Below, one piece after another: positions 1 to 8,988 of a stretch of DNA of 64,000 nucleotides. The DNA lies in contig DATKBV010000544.1 of the NCBI GenBank assembly GCA_035513655.1, forward strand, positions 1-64,000, given 5' to 3'. The position numbers and the translations under genes are program-made. Position 1 is the stretch's first letter; each line of letters opens with the position of its first letter. Source of the DNA: GCA-2726245 sp035513655 (GTDB lineage: Bacteria > Planctomycetota > Planctomycetia > Pirellulales > Pirellulaceae). The notes below the pieces were generated by a model. It was given only the letters and a program-made list of their open reading frames with translations, had not been told where the DNA came from and did not search any database.

Positions 1-1313
1 AACGCGAAGCAAGTGAGATTGCGCGCGAACCGGTTTTGGTAAAAGTGCGAATTGCCGCCGTGTGTCGAACCGTCGTATCCGGTGTTGGCCGTCACGAAGA
101 TCGCGTCGTCACTGATGTTCTCGACCAGGTTGTGATGAAAACGGACGTTGCGTATTCCGCCCACAAACACGCCATCGACCGAGTCGGTGAATTCGCAAAA
201 CGCAAATTCGTAATTGCTCCCCGCCGCGCCATCGGAATCCCAACCGCCGGTGTGGACGAGCCGCGATTCGATCGAGCGATACTTGAGACTGCCGCGAAAC
301 GTCCACGGCGCCGCCAGCCCGCGAAAGGCCGAGTGGGCGACTCGCAGTCCGACGATCCCTTCGGCCATCAAGCACGACTGGCCGCCGTACAACGTCAGGC
401 CATCCAGCTCGATGTTACCGCCGCCACGAATGTCGAGCGTATGTTGCCGCGCACCGCGCAGCACCAAGTCCTGCAACCGGACGTAGCGGCAGTCTTCCAG
501 TTTGAGCACCGGCCCGTGCCCCCATCCTGAGATGACCAGCGATAACTTCCGGGGATCGGTCTCGCCTCGATAGTTGTTCTCGCCCAACCCCGGCAGTGTT
601 GTGGGAGCGAGGCGACAGTGAATGCGATCGGTCTGCGCGTCGTACCACAACCCTGGCCCGCAATACACATGCGCCTCGGGGCCCACCTTGTTGCCGCCAC
701 TCAAAGTCCAATACGGATTGTTGCTTTGCAAATCCGGATGGTGCCAATAGCCGTGCAACGGCAACAACGAGTCGGTAAACAACCCCAACAAGCTGACTTG
801 CAAGGTGCCGTGCTTGGTTTCGATATCCGGATAGGTTGCCTTCGAGCGGAACTCCCCGGCAACTCCTTCGGGCGCTGGCTCCCAGGCTGTTTGTGGAGTG
901 GTTTGAAACTCGGGCAACCCGCCGTCGATCGTCACTAGTTCACCGGGAAAGGCGCGAATTGTGATCGGGCTTTCTTCCGTCCCTATTAAATGCGCCGCAA
1001 CGTGCTCGTAATAAACGCCACCCCGCAGATACAGCGTCTCGCCCGGCTGCAACTGCGTCACCGCGTGAGCCAGCGTGCGCCACGGTCGTTCAAGTGTTCC
1101 CGCGTGCGCATCGTTGCCGTTCTTGGCGTCGGCAAACTTTTCCGGTCCGCCGACGAGCGGTCGAGCCGATGAGGAAGGAAGAGGCCGTGTCGGCGGATGT
1201 GAAGAGAACTCTGTGCTTTGCGGTTGCGGCTGATCCATTGCCAGCAGTTTGACCGATAGCATGGAAAGACCGGCCGTCATGAATAACCCCATAACCAGTA
1301 TTCGAGCGTTCAC
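1..1313 (-). CDS. Right-handed beta-helix (PbH1/DUF1565-type) secreted protein, 3' end beyond the window
   Basis: An open frame runs from a GTG at 1313 to the window edge, so the C-terminus is missing (about 437 residues seen). The GTG is preceded by GGAGA at about 8 nt. The N-terminus has a hydrophobic signal-peptide-like stretch (ILVMGLFMTAGLSMLSVKLL). After it comes the start typical of secreted parallel beta-helix proteins: a D-x-x-N-G-x-D-x-x-x-G-T motif, then P-W-R-T-L, then L-x-P-G-E-T-L-Y-L-R-G-G-V-Y (around residues 55-95). Such proteins often bind or cleave polysaccharide outside the cytoplasm; the activity here is unknown. The gene follows the sulfatase after about 30 bp on the same strand, so the two are probably co-transcribed and may act on a sulfated glycan. 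That role is inference. Confidence 0.75.
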   Translation of the reverse strand, partial: MNARILVMGLFMTAGLSMLSVKLLAMDQPQPQSTEFSSHPPTRPLPSSSARPLVGGPEKFADAKNGNDAHAGTLERPWRTLAHAVTQLQPGETLYLRGGVYYEHVAAHLIGTEESPITIRAFPGELVTIDGGLPEFQTTPQTAWEPAPEGVAGEFRSKATYPDIETKHGTLQVSLLGLFTDSLLPLHGYWHHPDLQSNNPYWTLSGGNKVGPEAHVYCGPGLWYDAQTDRIHCRLAPTTLPGLGENNYRGETDPRKLSLVISGWGHGPVLKLEDCRYVRLQDLVLRGARQHTLDIRGGGNIELDGLTLYGGQSCLMAEGIVGLRVAHSAFRGLAAPWTFRGSLKYRSIESRLVHTGGWDSDGAAGSNYEFAFCEFTDSVDGVFVGGIRNVRFHHNLVENISDDAIFVTANTGYDGSTHGGNSHFYQNRFARNLTCFA

Positions 1314-1342
1314 GGTGTTCTCTCCGGTGTTGGCGGCTGTGG

Positions 1343-2833
1343 CTACTTCGTCGGCGACGACGCTTGCGGTACGTCACGGTTCATTGCGTCGTAAAGCGTC
1401 TTCAAATGAGTCACGATCTCTGGATGCCGCGCGGCGACGTCTGTTTGCTCGCCGGGATCCGATTGCAAATCGAAGAGCTGCATTGGCATCGCGTCGTCAC
1501 CCGAGACGAGTCCAGGGTGATCGCTGGGTTGAGGCTGCTCGTAGGGCGCAAGAATGGTGACGCCATCCGGGCCGCGCGGATCGATCCAGCGCTGGCCGGG
1601 CTTATGGAACGTCTTGAAATTATCACGCGGTGCCAGGACATGCAGCTTCCAGCGGTGATCTCGAACGCTGGCCAGTCGCATGTTCTGCTGCCCGAATATC
1701 GCCGCGTGCGGACTTGTTGCATCGCCGGTCAACAGCGGCATGATGTCCCGGCCATCGATCACCAGATCGGCAGGCGGCGCGATCCCTGCGACCGTTAGCG
1801 CGGTCGTAAACAGGTCCATGATTACGGCAGGCGAGTCGTTCCGATGCCCGGCGGGAATCTTGCCCGGCCAGCGCGCGATGCAGGGCACACGGAAACCTCC
1901 TTCGTAAGTGCTGCCCTTCATGCCGCGCAATCCGCCGGTGCTGCCGCCGAACCACGGCCCATTGTCACTGACGAATACGACGAGCGTCTTCTCGTCGAGT
2001 CCCAGCTCTTTCAACTTGCCGAGCACTTCGCCGACGCCCGCGTCGAGATCCATCAGCACGTCACCATACAGTCCCGCGCCGCTTTGCTTGTAATACTCCT
2101 CGGTCGTGGCGAGCGGCTTGTGCGGCATGGCATGGGCGAGGTACAGGAAGAAAGGCTTCGCCTTGTTCCGTTCGATGAAGTCGAGAGCTCGCGCCGTATA
2201 GCGCCGCGTGAGCGTTGCCTGCGCCACCGGATATTCGATAGCCTCGGTTCCCTCGACGAGTTCCACCGGACGCATGTCGTTGCTGTAAAGAATGCCGAGG
2301 TACTCGTCGAATCCGCGTCCCGTCGGCATCTGCTCCGGTCGCTTGTGTCCCAAGTGCCATTTGCCGACCATGCCCGTGGCATAGCCGGCCTTCTTAAACA
2401 ACTGTACTAAGGTCACTTCGCTTGCGGGCAGAGCCAACGCGTCCGCGACCGGCCCGCCATCGGGCGCGGGATTGCCGTTCATACCGCAGCGAAATGGATA
2501 ACGTCCCGTCAACAGCGAAGCACGCGTCGGAGCGCAGAACGGCATGGGCGTGTTGAATTGGGTTAACCGCGCGCCCTCCGCCGCCATGCGGTCCAGATGC
2601 GGCGTCTGGAATTTCGTATGGCCATAACAGGCGAGGTCGCCATACCCGAGATCGTCGGCCAGGATTAGTACGACATTCGGTACGCCGTGAGACGCGGATT
2701 CTGATGCAGAGGTACAGGTGTCCGTTAACAAGACTCCCGCAAGTCCCACAAGAATGACGGTAGCCACTGCGTGTGGTAGATGGACGTTTACTGTGTTTGG
2801 CCTGGAATGGACCGTTGTCACTGGGGTGAGCAC
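1343..2833 (-). CDS. Arylsulfatase-family sulfatase
   Basis: A 496-residue protein with a signal peptide, so it is exported. It is a type I sulfatase that would hydrolyse sulfate esters, probably on polysaccharides. The metal-site start VVLILADDLGYGDL is near residue 55, and the formylglycine motif CxPxR is present as CAPTRASLLTGR near residue 107, so maturation would need a formylglycine-generating enzyme. A K-W-H-L-G motif and a later VSDNGP metal-site motif are also visible. The start is a GTG at 2833 with GGAG about 10 nt upstream. Length and motif order are normal for planctomycete sulfatases. The substrate cannot be read from the sequence. The gene lies outside the putative island. Confidence 0.93.
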   Translation of the reverse strand: MLTPVTTVHSRPNTVNVHLPHAVATVILVGLAGVLLTDTCTSASESASHGVPNVVLILADDLGYGDLACYGHTKFQTPHLDRMAAEGARLTQFNTPMPFCAPTRASLLTGRYPFRCGMNGNPAPDGGPVADALALPASEVTLVQLFKKAGYATGMVGKWHLGHKRPEQMPTGRGFDEYLGILYSNDMRPVELVEGTEAIEYPVAQATLTRRYTARALDFIERNKAKPFFLYLAHAMPHKPLATTEEYYKQSGAGLYGDVLMDLDAGVGEVLGKLKELGLDEKTLVVFVSDNGPWFGGSTGGLRGMKGSTYEGGFRVPCIARWPGKIPAGHRNDSPAVIMDLFTTALTVAGIAPPADLVIDGRDIMPLLTGDATSPHAAIFGQQNMRLASVRDHRWKLHVLAPRDNFKTFHKPGQRWIDPRGPDGVTILAPYEQPQPSDHPGLVSGDDAMPMQLFDLQSDPGEQTDVAARHPEIVTHLKTLYDAMNRDVPQASSPTK

Positions 2834-3235
2834 TTCGTTTTCTCCGGTGTGTGTGAGGAGCCTCAGTATCGATAGCAGAGCTCAGAGAGTCAACTTACGG
2901 AACGATTGGCGAGGCTTACGAACATGACGGACGTGTCTCTGTTCGACTCCGAAGCAAACATCCATTTGAGATCGTTCAGCCCATACGCCCAAATTGGCCT
3001 GTCAAATTGAGCGGCAGCGATCTCGACGTTTTCCTCCTGTGCTTGCGGCAAGGGCTCGGCAGCGTCCTTCAGTTTCTCGAATTCGGCGGCGTAGTAATGC
3101 AGACGCTCCCGAATGTCCGGTCGATCCACAAGGTCGGAGCAAGGACGGTCTCTCAAGAGCAGCAATGCGGATCGAAGAGTTTGCTGACAAGAATGTCGGA
3201 TGACCAAAGAAGTGGGAGAAGGTCTGGTGTTATTT
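2834..3235. other. Region without a confident gene, left flank of the island
   Basis: About 400 bp between the sulfatase start and the left island repeat. It must hold the sulfatase promoter. A minus-strand frame of 119 codons (3249 to 2890) crosses the island repeat; its C-terminal part reads protein-like (GLNDLKWMFASESNRD) but I recognise no family, and the frame would be a junction artefact if the repeat is a true attachment site. It could be the tail of a chromosomal gene cut by the integration. No RNA gene is apparent. Confidence 0.35.
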
Positions 3236-3253
3236 GAAGCGGAGGGCAAGGGA
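3236..3253. repeat. Left attachment-site-like direct repeat (copy of tRNA-Ser 3' end)
   Basis: GAAGCGGAGGGCAAGGGA is identical over 18 nt, in the same orientation, to 53674-53691, where 14 nt form the 3' end of a tRNA-Ser gene. At this left copy only the tRNA 3' end is present, with no tRNA body. This is the geometry left when an element integrates at a tRNA 3' end: an intact tRNA at one end and an orphan core at the other. A recombinase remnant starts just inside it. Confidence 0.75.
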
Positions 3254-4680
3254 CTCTATCGAGCGATGAGAAACGATGGCGTCTGTTCCTGCAGCTACAT
3301 GCCGCGACGGACGAATCGGCGGTCAGCATGTCTGCCGATCACGTTCGCGCCGCGCACGAAGGTTTGTTTCTTCGGGGCATGGTTTTTGGTTCCTTGCCGT
3401 TGGGCTACGCCGGCGAGCCTGTTGAAGGCGAGCAAACCAAACGCAAAAGGCCTCGACATCGCATCATTATCGATGCAGAACCCGCCAACTGGGTTCGACG
3501 AGTGTTCGAGTGGTTCACGAAGGACGGCGTCACGATACAGGCCATTGCTCAGCGACTCAACGGCGATCCGGAAGCACCCTCGCCGCCAAAGTCGCCCTCC
3601 GGCCAGTGGAGTCATCGGTCAGTTCGTTACCTTCTCGCCAACCGTTGCTACCGTGGCGAGTGGGCGTATGGTCGGAAGGAAACGAAGTGGCAATCCAAGA
3701 AGGATTACGCTCGTCAAGTCGAGCGGTCAGAGCCGCTTAAAGTCAAGCAGTTCGAGCATCTTTGAATCGTGAATTGGCGTTAAAGTTGACGTGCGAGAAG
3801 ATCGCCGAATTGATCGACGGCGATGGAGATCTCGTCGAGCGAGCGATCCGTTCCTGCCAAGAGGCGTTGGCCGCAGCTCAGCAGGTAGATCCCGTGGTTC
3901 TCAGATGGCACAGAGCTGAAGAGGAGCGGCTTCGGCGTCGGATTGAGTTCACGGTTCGAAACCTCGGCGACACGCCGGATGATGAACAGTTGGCGACCGG
4001 CCTGCTGACCGATCTTCGACGTCAACGGTCTGTCGTCCTCGCCGAAATCGCACGGATCGAGGCGGCGCAATCGAACGAAGTAACGATCCCAACCGAGTCA
4101 GAGATTCGCGCGGCGATGCAGGATTTGCACCAGATCTTGACGAAGGCTGCTGTTGGCGTGACGGATGAAGACGCGCCGCTCGTACGTAGCATTATCAAGA
4201 TGGTGACACGTGGACGCATCGACCTCTTTCAGCAAGGCGAACGGCTGGCGAAGCGTGGTTGGCTGCAGGGACGTTTTCGTGTGAATCTCTTACGGCTCGT
4301 CCTGGATCGTTGTACCGGTCAGCATCCGACTCACGAAGACGAAGTGATCGAGATTACAGTCGACTATCGACAACCGGTTTCATTCGCTGCCGAGGCAGAC
4401 AAGGTTTGGGCACTCTACAACCAGGAGAAACGGCAGTGCGACATTGCCAAGCAGCTCGGTTGCAGTCGCAGTCAGGTGACGAAGCTGCTCAAGTATGCAG
4501 CGGAGCAACGTGGCGAAGTGTTAGAGGATGGCCGAAAACGGCGCCACCGGCTACCAGCTGACCCGAATGCGAAACCTCTTTACCAACGAATTGCCGGCGA
4601 GGCAAAGAGGCTTTTGGATGAGCAACTTTTAATGTACGAAATCGCGACTCGGCTGCAATGCGACATCAAAATGTGCCAAA
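3254..4680 (+). pseudogene. Degenerate large serine recombinase
   Basis: Two frames together make the C-terminal part of a large serine recombinase. The first (to 3765) has the recombinase domain, with SMSADHVRAAHEGLFLRG followed by LPLGYAG, and later NRCYRGEWAYG. The second (3762-4757) has the coiled C-terminal region (LALKLTCEKIAELIDGDGD onward) and a helix-turn-helix-like IAKQLGCSRSQVTKLLKYA. The frames are joined by a shift near 3762, where the zinc-ribbon region seems to be missing. The N-terminal resolvase domain with its catalytic Ser is absent. The gene is therefore inactive. Its position immediately inside the left attachment repeat fits the element's former integrase. The last codons run into an IS66 remnant at about 4680. 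Confidence 0.7.
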
Positions 4681-5240
4681 CCGACTCGCGATATGCCCCA
4701 CCCGGTCGCGGACAAACATCGACTGATCTTCGCTTTCGCGATCGAGCCACGACTTGAATTCCGTGAGGATCAGTGCCGCGTACTCCAGGCGGGCGGCGGC
4801 CACCGCCGCAAAGTCGCACTCGCCTTGCAAGTTCCTTGCTGGCTACGCACGACGAAGCCCGATGCCGTGTTCGCGAGGACCGGATCGTTGTTAACGGCTC
4901 GGTGCCAAATTACGGCGCGCGTGAATCCAACAAGCGGCTTCCCACGCCGAGTCGCTCGGATAGATTCCGTCGTTACCCATATGCGCATCCGCCTGCAGGT
5001 AGCCGAGATAGTCGGCCAGATACTGCACCGCTCCCCCGCGCGTGGTTGAGCGTGAAGTCGTACACGGCGTAAGGATGCAGCCAATCGCCGAGATATGGCT
5101 AAAACTTGCAGATCCGCAGCGTGCCACGTACCGGTTCGAGAATCTTGTTCGACGTGTTGTCGGTATGAATCACTTGCGTTGCAGGCGTTGCAGCTCTTCG
5201 GCATCGGCCCAGACGACCCAATAGATTCCCGACGGAGTTC
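4666..5240 (-). pseudogene. IS66-family transposase remnant
   Basis: On the minus strand, pieces of an IS66 TnpC protein can be read in more than one frame. A segment like the DDT-motif region (IHTDNTSNKILEPVRG) lies at about 5125-5170. Then comes GYLQADAHMGNDGIYPSD followed by EAACWIHARRN, the conserved catalytic-core block, at about 4900-5040. A further piece with EYAALILTEFKSWLDRE ends at 4666. In-frame stops and frame changes separate the pieces, and no ends or accessory genes of the element are visible. It overlaps the end of the recombinase remnant, which suggests insertion into it. It is dead. Confidence 0.65.
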
Positions 5241-5784
5241 TACGCGAATGGAGCCACCCTTGTTGGACCTAGTAGTAAAACTTGGAAACAGATGTCTTCA
5301 ACTTCGCCCTAAATCGCGAATCCACGACCCCTGCGAGGCGAACATATCGCCGCGGCGAAGCTCGCCGTTCCCCGTGAGGGAAGGTCGTCGCTTGTTGCCG
5401 TATGAATCACAGGGCTGTTCCAACCGCCTGCTGAGGGTGCCTCAGGACTCGGCCTGCCCATGCCTTGTCACCAAAGTCCGGCGGGCTACGAGGGGCTCCG
5501 ATTTCACCAAACCATTGAGGCCGTGACATGCTCGACCTGCAACCTCTGCTACGTTGATCCACGATAAGTTGAGTCTGCGTTCCATTCGTGCAAGCGACGT
5601 CGCCCGCTGAATCGAAGCGTCACAATTCTTGCTTCCGGAATCAACCGTCCGGCTCGATTTGACAAAGCGAGCGATTGCCAGCGCCCTCGCCGGGTGGTAT
5701 CATCCCACTGGTTTAGGGTTACTTCTTGGCAGCTAATTCTTTCGGCGACGGAGTGCCGCCCATGGTAAACGGGGGACAGCTCCG
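5241..5784. other. Region without a recognisable gene
   Basis: About 540 bp between the IS66 remnant and the next intact gene. Open frames here are short, rich in Arg and Ser, and look like shadows. No tRNA, convincing terminator or repeat was seen. It is probably decayed island sequence plus the promoter of the gene at 5785. Confidence 0.4.
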
Positions 5785-6537
5785 ATGCTACATAATGCGA
5801 ATCCGGGTAGCCACTCCTCCGATTTTTTAAAACTTGAATGCGAACTCGGCGATTATGAGCTGGCACTTCAAGATGGCGTTCGCGAGTTGCTGAAGGCGTA
5901 CGAGCTTGCACTCGACGCAGATCGCAATCAATGGGATTTTGCCGTCGAGCTAAAAGTTCTTCGCCGTTTCGGCTTAACCGAGTCGAACTTCCGCTGGCTG
6001 GTCTGCAAGGGGATCGTTGAGCAGGCGATTGAGGTCACGGCTAAGGAAGATCACGAGCGGAGATTTCGCCCAAGCAACAACCTTCGATTCAACAAGCGCA
6101 CGTGCTTCGTCTTGACGCGGGAGTTTGCTCAAAACATTATCGGCAAAGACGCCATGGCCATCGCTCTGCGTCTCGGCCCACACGCGTGCGATGACGTTCA
6201 GCTTGTGCCACGATGGGACGGCGACCGCCACGAGTTGTACCTTGTCGACTTTCTTGTAAAGAGGTTTCGGTGGCGCGCAAAGAATCAGGAGACCGTGTTA
6301 ACTGCTTTCGGCGAGGAACGATGGCCACCGGAAGGCGTTTACGACCCGCTTCCTCCGCACGCCGACCAAGATCCAAAGCAACGCCTGCGCGACACGATCA
6401 AGTGTCTAAATCGCAACCAGGAGCATCGGCTCATCCACTTTCGTGGCGACGGCACGGGCGAACGCGTGATCTGGGAATTGTCCCCCAAGGCGATTGAGTT
6501 TCTCGGAGTTGATCGCGCGACGACGCAGCCCGCGTAA
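5785..6537 (+). CDS. Hypothetical protein, planctomycete-type
   Basis: A 250-residue soluble protein with no signal peptide or membrane segment. The C-terminal third (FRWRAKNQETVLTAFGEERW, then a proline-rich DPLPP turn, then DTIKCLNRNQ and FRGDGTGERVIWEL) matches a pattern I associate with small planctomycete proteins that end in a winged-helix-like module, often found near mobile elements. The start at 5785 is preceded by GGGGGACAG. A DNA-related role is possible but cannot be shown. It is the first intact gene inside the island and sits among pseudogenes. Confidence 0.65.
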   Translation: MLHNANPGSHSSDFLKLECELGDYELALQDGVRELLKAYELALDADRNQWDFAVELKVLRRFGLTESNFRWLVCKGIVEQAIEVTAKEDHERRFRPSNNLRFNKRTCFVLTREFAQNIIGKDAMAIALRLGPHACDDVQLVPRWDGDRHELYLVDFLVKRFRWRAKNQETVLTAFGEERWPPEGVYDPLPPHADQDPKQRLRDTIKCLNRNQEHRLIHFRGDGTGERVIWELSPKAIEFLGVDRATTQPA

Positions 6538-6549
6538 TCCCATGAGGTC

Positions 6550-7658
6550 TCAGCTTGAAGAGTTTTCGCATGATGGCGATAAGCCTTTGCGAATGACCTT
6601 CATCTTCGTGAATTCAGAAACTCCGGCCCAACCGTTTTCGCAGCCTACGCCCGATTGCTTTTGGCCGCCGAACGGTATCTGCGGGTCGAGCGCTCCATGC
6701 TGATTGATCCACACCGTGCCGCACTCTAGACCGCAAGCAATTCGCGAAGCTAATCGCTGATCGCGAGTCCAAACCGAACCGCCCAGTCCAAAGACCGTCG
6801 CGTTGGCGCGTTGGATCACGTCGTCAACATCGCGAAAGGACAGGATCGGCAGAACCGGCCCAAATTGTTCCTCGGCGACAACCGGATCGTCTTCGGTGGC
6901 ATCGGTGATGATCGTCGGCGGATAGAAGTATCCGGGTCTCGACAGGAGCTCGCCGCCGGCCATGATGGTCGCACCGCACTGCTTGGCCAATTCCACGAGT
7001 TCGATGATGCGGCAGAATTGTCCTTGGTGCGCAAGTGGTCCCATTTGCGTTTTGGGGTTCAGCCCATCACCCACGATTGTGTCGCGGGCGAGTTGGCCTA
7101 GCTGGCCGACAACTTGGTCGAACACGGGTTCTTGCACGTAGAGCCGCTTGATGCCCGTACAGAACTAGCCCGCGTTCGTGAACGCGCCCCAAAACAACGG
7201 TTTGATGATCTGCTCCAAGTCAGTATCGGCCAGCACGATCGCTGCATCGTTGCCACCAAGTTCGAGTGTGATCGGCTTGAGCGTCTCGGCCGCAGCCTCC
7301 CAAATCCGTATCCCAACGTTAACTGATCCCGTGAACGAAATATGGGCGACTTGTTCCGATTGAACTAACCATTTCCCCAGTTCCCCATCGCCTTGCAGAA
7401 CTGTCACGACACCTTCCGGCAACGGGCCGCCGTCGTTAGCGTCGGCCTGGGTGAGCATCTCGACAAGCCGCATCGTCGAAAGCGGCGTGTAGGGAGATGG
7501 CTTAACGCAGCAAACGCAAGTTGGGCTTGCCTGCACGAGTCCTCAAACTGTGTGCGACTCGTACATTCGACGTGAGTAATGGCCTCTTCGGTTGCGGGGT
7601 TTAGAATCGCCAGTGTTCGACGTACAGGAATTGACGGTTTACTTACCGAAGGCACCAT
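6550..7658 (-). pseudogene. NAD-dependent aldehyde dehydrogenase, broken
   Basis: Blocks of the aldehyde dehydrogenase family appear in order on the minus strand: an N-terminal ATEEAI segment, KPSPYTPLSTMRLVEML, ISFTGSVNVG, LELGGNDAAIVLADTDLEQI, then, after a stop, EEQFGPVLPILSF and IPFGGQKQSGVG. Two lesions are clear. About 90-100 codons between AQLAFAA and KPSPYTPL, including much of the NAD-binding region, are missing and the frame changes there. An in-frame TAG at 7165-7167 sits where family members read Gln-Val/Phe-Cys, two codons before the catalytic Cys (G-stop-F-C-T-G). The frame is otherwise open on both sides of the TAG, so the stop looks recent. Confidence 0.85.
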
Positions 7659-7742
7659 AGCGGCTTTCTTTCAGAGTCGACAAACATTCTGTATGATGAT
7701 GACTAAGCGACTTGGCACCTCAAATGAATCGTTCGATTCACT

Positions 7743-8987
7743 TTGGGTGCGTCCGCGAGACCACGAAAGATAATCGATTTGAATGATAAAGCGTTCATCA
7801 GCGTTCTATCGCCTAATGATGAGAATGTGCCCGACGGTGTTCGTGAGGCCTTTGACCTTTTCCGCGAACTCATCCCCGCCGCGAGTTGGCTAGGTGTTCC
7901 GAACATCATGCGAGTATTCAGTCTCCGTCCGGCATATATGCGCGCGGGGATTACGCTTTGGGCCGCCATGTGGCATGGGCCGTTGCCACGCCAGCTCAAG
8001 GAGTCGTTGGGCGTGACTGTTTCGGTCGCGAACCAGTGCCCCTACTGACGCGACAGTCATCGAGCTTTCCTGCAGGCTGTAGGAAAAAGTCGCCACGCGC
8101 AAGTCTTCAAGTTCATGCGTTTAATCGAGCGAAAGGTTGCCTGTGAGCCCAAATCATTAGACCTAGAAGAATTGGGCGCCCCGCGTCATGAAATGGCGTT
8201 GCTCGAGTTAGCCATAAGGGCGACAAAGTGGCCCCGGCAAACGAGTCGCGATCATTTTCGCCGGCTTATCCAGTCAAGTGGACACTCATCCGCGTGCAGC
8301 CTTGACGCCGTGGCAATCATCGTCGGCTTCAACTTTATTAACCGCATTGCAGACGGATTGGGGGTCCGCTACGACGTGCCGAAACCTTTGATGACCGATA
8401 CCTTGGTCGGTCGCCTGGTCGCGCCTTTTATAACGTTGGGAATTCGCGGTCAAGTGGCTTTCGAGCGGAAGGAAATCCCCCATCAGCCCGCCAACGAAAA
8501 CTTGGAGCGACTAGAGCGGTTGTTTGGGGACTATCGTCTTGGATCATTGCCCCGCTTCTTCTGGGATCTAACCGATGCTCCGCATCTGCTTGAAACGCAA
8601 TGGCTCCTGCTGAGCGCAAGTCTTCTTCACCTGCAGCAGGAAAGAGCGATCGGAGGGGCAGTTGCGTCCGCGATTCACGAGATGCTTGGACAGGTCGGAG
8701 CCAATGAACTTCGCGAGCGGGCGGAGCGATGGTGCGAGTCGATGCCGTACGCCGATGGGTTGGCACGACCTTCCGCAGTTCGTAACTTCGCTCGTAAGGT
8801 TGGCGAAAGTGCCTTTGCGACAGAGCTCGATGACATCGAGCGACTTCGGAGCCACGACATTCCCGATACCATCATTCTGGATATCGTGTTTGCCGTGGGA
8901 GTTTGGGCTGCGCTCGCTCGCTTGGAACGATTGGCTGACGCCCTGCATGACGAAACTCCTTGGCACCCACTGCCCGTCGATTCCTAG
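7743..8987 (+). CDS. AhpD-like carboxymuconolactone decarboxylase family protein, candidate selenoprotein (CxxU)
   Basis: One frame is open from about 7743 to 8987 except for a single TGA at 8046-8048. The TGA falls exactly in the AhpD redox motif CxxC-xxx-H: the sequence reads N-Q-C-P-Y-TGA-R-D-S-H. AhpD-like proteins use the two Cys as a peroxidase or disulfide-reductase site, and CxxU versions of this family are known. A strong hairpin 18 nt after the TGA fits a bacterial SECIS. The part after the TGA (about 310 codons) keeps coding character to the end. Read as Sec, the protein is about 414 residues, soluble and cytoplasmic. The start is uncertain: TTG at 7743, or TTG at 7779 with GAAAG upstream. 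Its stop is 1 bp from the end of the convergent carotenoid oxygenase. The alternative is a pseudogene with one nonsense mutation. Confidence 0.75.
8066..8086 (+). promoter_or_regulatory. Candidate bacterial SECIS element after the AhpD-like TGA
   Basis: TTTCCTGCA (8066-8074) pairs with TGTAGGAAA (8078-8086) as nine pairs (one G-U), with a three-base loop GGC at 8075-8077. An outer GCGAC/GTCGC pairing (8050-8054 with 8089-8093) may extend it. The loop begins 26 nt after the TGA, within the usual bacterial spacing of about 16-37 nt, and has G at the first two loop positions, as bacterial SECIS elements require. The apex TGCAGG resembles that of E. coli fdhF. Confidence 0.65.
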
Positions 8988-8988
8988 T

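Noticed and set aside
2890..3249. A 119-codon minus-strand gene
   Set aside because: It crosses the island attachment repeat, has no recognisable domain and no clear ribosome binding site. Kept only as a comment on the region.
7165..7167. In-frame TAG of the aldehyde dehydrogenase as pyrrolysine or programmed read-through
   Set aside because: The position is not catalytic in a way that suggests recoding, the family reads Gln there, and a separate large deletion shows the gene is already dead.
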